Shown piece after piece: positions 57,832 to 64,000 of a stretch of 64,000 nucleotides of DNA. The DNA comes from Buddleja alternifolia (lineage: Eukaryota; Streptophyta; Magnoliopsida; Lamiales; Scrophulariaceae). The translations under genes and the position numbers were made by a program. How positions within the stretch are numbered: the stretch's first letter is position 1; every line of letters starts with the position of its first letter. The DNA is taken from positions 1,369,001 through 1,433,000 of the forward strand of contig CM033403.1 of the NCBI GenBank assembly GCA_019426215.1, written 5' to 3'. A model generated the notes under the pieces. It saw nothing but the letters and a program-made list of their open reading frames with translations. It did not search any database and was not told where the DNA came from.

Positions 57832-60800
57832 ATTTAGGAGCTTGGAATATTCAAGGACTCAACACACCTGAGAAGCAGCTTGCTGTTAGAAGGGTGCTAG
57901 AGTCAAATAAAATGGATATTTTTGCTATTGTGGAGACTAGAGTGAAGGCAAGAAAGTTTCATAAAGTTAGGACGGCTCTTGGTAAGGAATGGACTGTAAT
58001 TAATAACTATATATCTGCATCCAATGGAAGAATCTGGGTTCTATGGAAAACTAATAAAGTGAAATGTCAGGTTTTACATGTTACAGCACAACAGATAACA
58101 TGTAGAATGGAAGTTAATAGTGCGAGGTTTATTGTCACAGCCGTCTATGCACATAATGATGAGCAGGCAAGGAAATTACTGTGGAGAGAACTGGAAGCTA
58201 TGTAGTATGATGAACCATGGATACTTATGGGTGATTGGAACACAACTCTTTTTCATAATGAAAAATTGTTGAGTGATGGCAATTTTGAAGGTGGAAATGT
58301 GGATATGCGATAGAGTATAGATAAGCTGGGAATAGAAGACATACCATACACTGGCCACTTCTATACCTGGAGTAACCATCAAGAAAAGGAGAGTAGAATT
58401 TATTGTAAACTTGATAGAATAATGGCAAATGGAGCATGGTTTTTAAAGCAAGAAAGTGGAGTTATACAGTTCATGGACAAGGACATATCAGACCATTGCC
58501 CAATGGTCTTAAGTATACATGATACCAGAAAGAGGCATCCTGTGTTTAAGTTCATAAATGGTTGGAGGTGTCATCCGAGATATAATGACATAGTTAAGGA
58601 GGAGTGGAACACTAGAGTTTCAGGCTGTCAAATGTTCAGAATCACCAGGAAATGCAAAGTTCTGAAAGTTCAACTCAAAAAACTACACAAAGGGGTCTAC
58701 TCCAATATCTCAGATAGAGTACAGGGGAAAAGAGAAGAATTGCAACAAATAAGAACTTAACTTACTGTTAATCCCATAGATAATGATTTGATCACACAGG
58801 AGAGGGGCAGATATGTGGAGTTAAGGGAGTTATTAAAAGCAGAAATGGAATTCATCAAGCAGCGAGCAAAAGCTGAATTTTATCAACAAAATGAAGAATG
58901 CAATAAGTATTTTTTTGCTCAATTGAAAGCTCAGAGGGCACATAATAGCATTAAACGGATTCAGAGCAGCAGTGGCAGCATTCTCACTGACCCTATAGGA
59001 ATTCAAGATGAAATCTTACAATTTTACCAAGGACTTATAGGGGCAGATAGTCCAGCTGTTCCAGAGATCAACTCAGAAGTGGTGGCAAAAAGGTATTTAC
59101 TCACAGATGAAGACAAAAGAAATCTTTTAAGGCAAGTTTCAAAGGAAGAAGTTAAGGAAGTTATGTTTTCCATACCTGAGGACAAGAGTCTCGGACCTGA
59201 TGGGTTCAATTCTTGCTTTTTCAGAAGCTCTTGGCACACAGTGGGTGAGGAGATCACCAATGCTATCATCGACAGTTTTACAAAAAGAAGGTTGCTGACA
59301 GAACTCAACAATACATTGCTCCACTTGATTCCCAAGTGTATGAACCCCACTACTATTGGAGATTTTAGGCCCATTTCCTGCTGCACAGTACTCTATAAGG
59401 TAATATCTAAACTCCTCTGTAATAGAATTCAAAGTGTGCTGCCAAAATTGATTGGACAAGCTCAGGGGGCGTTTGTCTAAGGAAGGTCAATTGTTGAGAA
59501 TGTGCTTTTATGTCACGAATTGGTGAGGGGAATAATAGAAAGGGAGTTTCACCTAGAACAGTAATGAAAGTTGATATTCAAAAAACCTATGATACTGTTA
59601 GTTGGGGTTTCTTGGAAAAATTATTGACAGCGTATGGTTTTCCCTTTGAGTTTACAAAGTACATAATGGTTTGTGTATCCACTGTTAAATTTTCTATAAT
59701 GCTGCATAGTTCAGTTTTTGGATACTTCCCAGGGAAAAGAGGACTACGACAAGGGGACCCAATGTCCCCGTATTTGTTTGTTTTGATAATGGATTACTTG
59801 ACTAGGAGCTTAGCCAGATTACACTCAGAACCCGAATTTAAGTTTCATCCAAAATGTAAGAGAGTTGGACTGATTAACTTGAGTTTTGCGGATGATTTGA
59901 TGTTGTTTTGCAAAGGGGAGGAAAAATCAGTTAGTCACATTAAGAATACTTTTGAACAATTTTCTGAGATTACTGGCTTAAGAGCTAATCTTGGGAAAAG
60001 TCAATTGATTTGTGGAGGTGTCACGGAGGAAAAGAAAAAACAGTTGTTAGGCATAACAGGGTATGTTGAAGGCAAGATGCCAATTAGATACCTGGGGGTC
60101 CCACTAGTCTCATCCCGAATTACTGTCAAGAATTGTCAGAGCTTGATAGAGAAGATTATGGGAAGAATCACTTAATGGACTTCAAAGCATTTATCGTTTG
60201 CAGGGAGAGTGCTTTTAATTAAGTCAGTTCTGCTTGGTATGCAGCTCTATTGGAGTCATATTTTTCCAATGCCAGTTACAGTCATACAGGAAATTGAAAG
60301 AATGTGTAGAAATTATTTGTGGAGTGGTCAAGCCACTGGGAGGAGCTATGCAGTAGTAAAATGGGAAGATATTTGTCTACCAAAACAAGAAGGAGGTTTA
60401 GGAATAGTATCCCTGGTTCAATGGAATATGGCTGCAGTTTTCAAACAGGTTTGGAATATTGCAGGAAAAACTGACTCAATGTGGATCAAATGGATCCATG
60501 CGTATTACTTGAAAAATCGAAGTGTTTGGACTATGGCAGCAAAAGTGAATGATTCTTGGTATTGGAAAAAGTTAATGGCTATAAAAGATAGATTACTGGA
60601 TGCAATTGATATTGTAAAAAATTAGTGGAAGGAAGGGAAGTTTACCATACAAAAAGCCTACACACATACAATGGAACATTTTGAGGAGGTGGAGTGGAAA
60701 ACAATTGTGTGGGGGAAAGGTCCAATAGCAAGGCACAGGTTCATTGTTTGGTTAACTATGCTAAATAGACTCAAAACCAAAGATCGTATTAGCAAATGGC

Positions 60801-61144
60801 AACAGGTGGAGGATGCTAATTGTTTATTGTGCAACAGGCAAGAGGAAACTCGAAATCACTTGTTCTTTGAATGTGAGTTTGCTGGAGAAGTTATGAGAAA
60901 GAATTGGTTGAAGTTGGATATCAGGAGTAGGTATAAACAATGGGATGAATGGCTGATATGGGCATTGAAATTTTGCAAGGGGCAAATTGTGTTAAGCAGA
61001 AAAAAGAGAGCCTTAATTGCAGCTGTTATATATTGTTTGTGGAGGGAGTGCAATAGTCGTTTGTTTAAAGTTGACCAAAATGATATGGATAATTTAGTAA
61101 AGCAAATATGGCATATTATACAATATAAATTTCATATGAAGTAA
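57828..61144 (+). pseudogene. LINE ORF2: AP-like endonuclease, RT, zf-RVT
   Basis: The endonuclease starts MNLGAWNIQGLN, with VETRVK, MGDWNTTL and SDHCPMV marking metal-binding and catalytic positions. The reverse transcriptase follows: GPDGFNSCFF, NNTLLHLIPK, DFRPISCCTVLYKVISK, then VDIQKTYDTVSW, LRQGDPMSPYLF and catalytic SFADDLMLF near 59885. A zinc-finger zf-RVT-like domain lies at 60670-61000 (WKTIVWGKGPIARHRFIVWL, CLLCNRQEETRNHLFFECEF). In-frame stops occur near 58205, 58311, 58760, 59480, 60175 and 60625, with one frameshift near 59530. All catalytic motifs remain readable. Confidence 0.88.
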
Positions 61145-61223
61145 GGCCCAGGTATGCCTGGTGAATATGTAAAGTTGTTTGAAAGTTAATGGAAACTGCT
61201 TACCTTGTTCCAAAAAAAAAAAT

Positions 61224-61340
61224 ATTCCATGAATAATCCCATAAAATTTCTACGATTTCTCTATTCCTTACTTCGACATTCATTTTTTCTATGTCAAAAG
61301 AGATTTTCTGCATTTTCTTAACAACTATATATTATATCTA
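61224..61340. other. Short spacer between LINE tail and Helitron start
   Basis: AT-rich, no gene. The attccatgaataatccc phrase next to the poly-A may be one arm of the LINE target duplication. Confidence 0.4.
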
Positions 61341-64000
61341 TCTATACTTCTATATTATTTATAAAAGGAATCTGAGTTTTGCCTGTAAATCAACGAATAT
61401 ATTTGCTATTAAATCAGACATTTTTTTTAGCCATTTCCATATTTGACCTTTTAAATTTAAATGTTAAAACTAATGGCAGGTGTAATATTTGACAGAGTCA
61501 AGGACGCAATAGACAATTACACATGGGTAGGTCAATAAACTATCTGACTACTACACGTCTTCTCTCTCGCACCCAAAACCTCTGGAATCACTTCTCTCTC
61601 TCACTGTTACGTTAAACCAAAAGAAGATTTCACAGCCATCCAAAGTGTACGTCTCTTGCAGTTCTTCTATATTTTCTAAATTCTGATTTGTAACATGTGT
61701 ATTATATACTCATCAATTGAAGGTTTACTGAAGAATTGGTGTTTTTCAAAGTTTTACTTCTAAATTTCCGTTTGTTATGTGATAATATGTACTGTAGGTT
61801 TCTAGATAGGATAAAGTAGTGCATTTTTCATACTTGATGACAAGAACAACATATTTTCTGCATTTGCTCTGCCTTAACAAGGCAATTACTTAAATATTCA
61901 TACCATTTTTCTTATTAATTATTTTTGTAAGGTATATATTTTAATGTATATGACTGTAGCAATACATGTTAATGAATTCTATGAATATATACTCCATTGA
62001 ATTTCTTTTGTACGGAAATTCACGCATATAACTACTATTTTTGGTCAACAACAATTACGTAATGTATTTAATAATGTGGAAAGCAGTATACAAGTTATGG
62101 AATCAGAATCCTCAATACGAGATTTAGGAGCAGAAGTTGAGCGTAGAAGAGAAAGACATCGTGTTCGTGATAGAGAGAGAAGACAAAGAATGAGTTTCAA
62201 AGAGAGAAAATTATCTTGCAAGAAGACGTCAAAACTACCGGATCCGAAGAGCAAGAATTGCAAGCGCTGAAACACCTAGACAAGAAGAAAATCCAACTAC
62301 ATTGCCTGCTAATTCAGGTTATTCTATTTTTTTACTGCCACACCAGAAGTACAACAATTTGTGTATTTTATGTGAGCAAATGATAACCAGGCCAATATTT
62401 ACTTTTTCCTTGGGAATATGTGTTAGTAAATATGACCTTATTTGTGTGTCTTCGGTGAGTGACCGATAGTCAAAGGCCACTGTTTACTTTTCCATTGGAA
62501 ATATGTATGAAAATAGCACCTTCATAAGTATGAAATGAAATTGATAATGGCCAGTGGGAAAAAGTAGCATGTATACTTTCCTTCTCTCTCCTCATTTCTC
62601 AATTTCTTAGTTCAATGTCTGTACCTAAATGAAGGTATTGTTGTATTCTTTGAAGCACTAATTTGTTTGCAACTAAAAAAAAAAACTACTAAATTAACTT
62701 ATTCATGCCGCAACTAATTCCAAAACTAAGGAGAAGTTTGACACTTTGAAGAAAAAAATAACAACATTAAGGATTGGGAATTTTTAACTAATTTTGTACC
62801 TTTGACATTGCCTAAACAAAAACAGGAATTGAATGTAAAACAAGTAATACACGACGTCTTGCTCGGTCAATTCCTATGCCAATCAATATTAATTCGATGC
62901 AAAGTAACCAATTAGTAGCATCAACTCCACATGCTTCTACATCAATTGCTACAGGTGCACACCTTTCTGTTTTTCAGCTTTATTATGTTTCCATCCTAAC
63001 TGTAAGCGCACACAACTCATATATATTTTTTGTTTATTTTATGTTCCAGTTATTTTATTTTAATTTCACGCATCAATTCAACCAAATAATGGCATTTAAA
63101 CATCACTTAACATCCAACTAGACAATATATGCATTAAATGATGTATTTCATTTTCACATATTTGCTATAACATAATAACATTTGCATGTTGGGTTAGTTG
63201 TGCCAGTTAACTATGGTGAAGGGGATCGTCTGGCTCGCTCAATTCCTCTTCCACTAAACCTCAATTTAGTTCCAAATCTTCAGTTTCAGACAGCAACTTC
63301 ATGTGGTAAAGTACCTAATATTCCATCTCATTATTGCAATGTTTTGAACCAGTAATTAATGCTTTTCTTTAGAAATATAGGTATTCATATAAAATTTTCA
63401 TAAAGTTATTTTTTCAAACATGAACTATTTAGCAATTTCAAGCATCTAACATCATTTTGTCCTTACAGGATCATCTGGCCATGTTGGAGTTATAGGAAGG
63501 AGTCGTTTGAATCCTCCAAACCATGCACCAAATTTTTCTAATATAGTTCCGGCTAATCAAGGTGAAGGGTCAACTTCACATAGAGAAGGTATCTATAACT
63601 TCAATTTAAGGAAAAAGTAAAAAATATTACGTTTCAATTTATTAAAGGTTTATATCTTAAATGCACATTTTCGTAACTCTATAAAATAATGATAGTTTGT
63701 GCATCTTCTAACATCTTTTGACCTTACAGCATCATTTGGTCGTGCTGGAGCTATTGGAAGAAGTCGTTTGACTCCTCTAAATTATACGACGTTTGTTTCT
63801 AATATGGTTTTGACTAATCAAGTTGAAGGGTCAGTATCAACTTCGCATATAGAAGGTATCTATAACTTCATTTAAAGATGACAAGTAAAAGTTTTACCTT
63901 ATGAATTGTTTATATCTTTTAATTCACTTTTTTGTATTACTTTTATAAACTGATGATCTTTTCTAATACAGATTTTGATACTGATACTGAAATTGATAAT
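61341..64000 (+). mobile_element. 5' part of a Helitron with a spliced gene (runs off window)
   Basis: TCTATACTTCTATATTATTTATAAAAGG follows an A, like the Helitron 5' ends elsewhere in the window. A leader with CT-rich sequence follows, then exons of a protein whose Arg-rich start resembles the N-terminus of plant Helitron RepHel proteins. The Rep and helicase domains would lie beyond the window, so autonomy cannot be judged. Confidence 0.5.
62097..64000 (+). CDS. Putative Helitron RepHel N-terminus, partial, modular exons
   Basis: Exons by GT-AG and phase: 62097-62317, 62826-62954, 63198-63305, 63469-63588, 63730-63855, 63972 onward. The first encodes MESESSIRDLGAEVERRRERH and an Arg-rich region ending NYRIRRARIASAETPRQEEN, but about two bases (one GA) are missing near 62203, breaking its frame. 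The next four are 129, 108, 120 and 126 nt, all multiples of three with phase-1 introns on both sides. Exons 2-3 share the LARSIP phrase; exons 4-5 share GRSRL-P-N and EGS-TSH. The function of this region is unknown; the Helitron assignment is from the Arg-rich start and the element end. Confidence 0.5.

Larger units (their letters stand above)
56390..61222 (+). mobile_element. L1-type LINE, full-length but decayed
   Basis: It begins near 56390-56440 with a GGGGGCTGAGTTTCTCTC-type leader and ends in an A11 tail at 61213-61223. A possible target duplication is the attccatga phrase before it (56377) and after the tail (61226). ORF1 (from 56490) and ORF2 (57828-61144) are in the order of plant L1 elements. 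Multiple in-frame stops and two or more frameshifts make it inactive. Confidence 0.88.

Noticed and set aside
62097..64000. A host transcription factor or bZIP-like gene, from the Arg-rich first exon
   Set aside because: There is no leucine heptad, and the surrounding element end and Arg-rich phrase fit a Helitron protein better; certainty is limited because the gene leaves the window.

Overview
This is nuclear DNA of a flowering plant, most likely a eudicot. It is AT-rich, has spliced genes with GT-AG introns, and is packed with nested plant transposons. There is no bacterial or organellar signal, no operon, no tRNA or rRNA gene and no CRISPR array. The one recognisable conserved host gene is a poly(ADP-ribose) glycohydrolase (PARG), exons 20885-20906 and 27484-30075, + strand. 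Nearly everything else is transposable-element DNA, with two captured or broken host fragments: a histone H3 pseudogene (minus strand, 10508-10709, its first codons also at 1-36) and a HECT E3 ligase fragment (minus strand, about 55865-56240).

Layout. (1) 1-10448 and 10675-21120 are two almost identical 10.67-kb copies of one block: H3 pseudogene start, a Helitron-like element (169-2329) carrying a 1.8-kb LTR-like insert, a decayed Ty3/gypsy element on the minus strand (2762-8245, TSD ATTAT), a solo LTR (8851-9914, TSD ATCAT), the PARG upstream region, the PARG start codon and the start of a Copia LTR. Differences between copies cluster within about 1 kb of the junction, so an assembly artefact is as likely as a real duplication. 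(2) 20907-27478 is a young, nearly intact Ty1/copia element (Copia-1, TSD TGATT) sitting inside codon 8 of PARG. The rest of PARG follows in five exon pieces to a stop at 30073-30075. (3) 30602-36653 is an Athila-like Ty3/gypsy remnant with gag and protease, no pol, and only one LTR, flanked by a ~105-bp direct duplication. (4) 36654-38805 plus 46386-46580 is old LTR-type DNA into which an En/Spm (CACTA) transposon (38806-46385) inserted; it has a TNP2 transposase pseudogene and a ULP1-type C48 protease gene. (5) 46580-56389 is a Helitron-like host region invaded by a second Copia (Copia-2, 47187-53475, minus, TSD GAAGG), itself invaded by a non-autonomous CACTA (47371-49273, TSD AGG), then by a hAT-type foldback element (54901-55809, TSD CTTAAACA). 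(6) About 56390-61222 is a decayed L1-type LINE with ORF1 and ORF2. (7) 61341-64000 looks like the 5' end of a Helitron gene with small, symmetrical phase-1 exons; it runs off the window.

How the parts relate: the main biological story is insertional. Copia-1 splits the first exon of PARG, the enzyme that removes poly(ADP-ribose) from nuclear proteins. The block holding the PARG promoter and start codon is present twice, but only the second copy connects to the gene body. Nesting order can be read from target-site duplications: Helitron-like host, then Copia-2, then the small CACTA; old LTR, then the large CACTA; PARG, then Copia-1.
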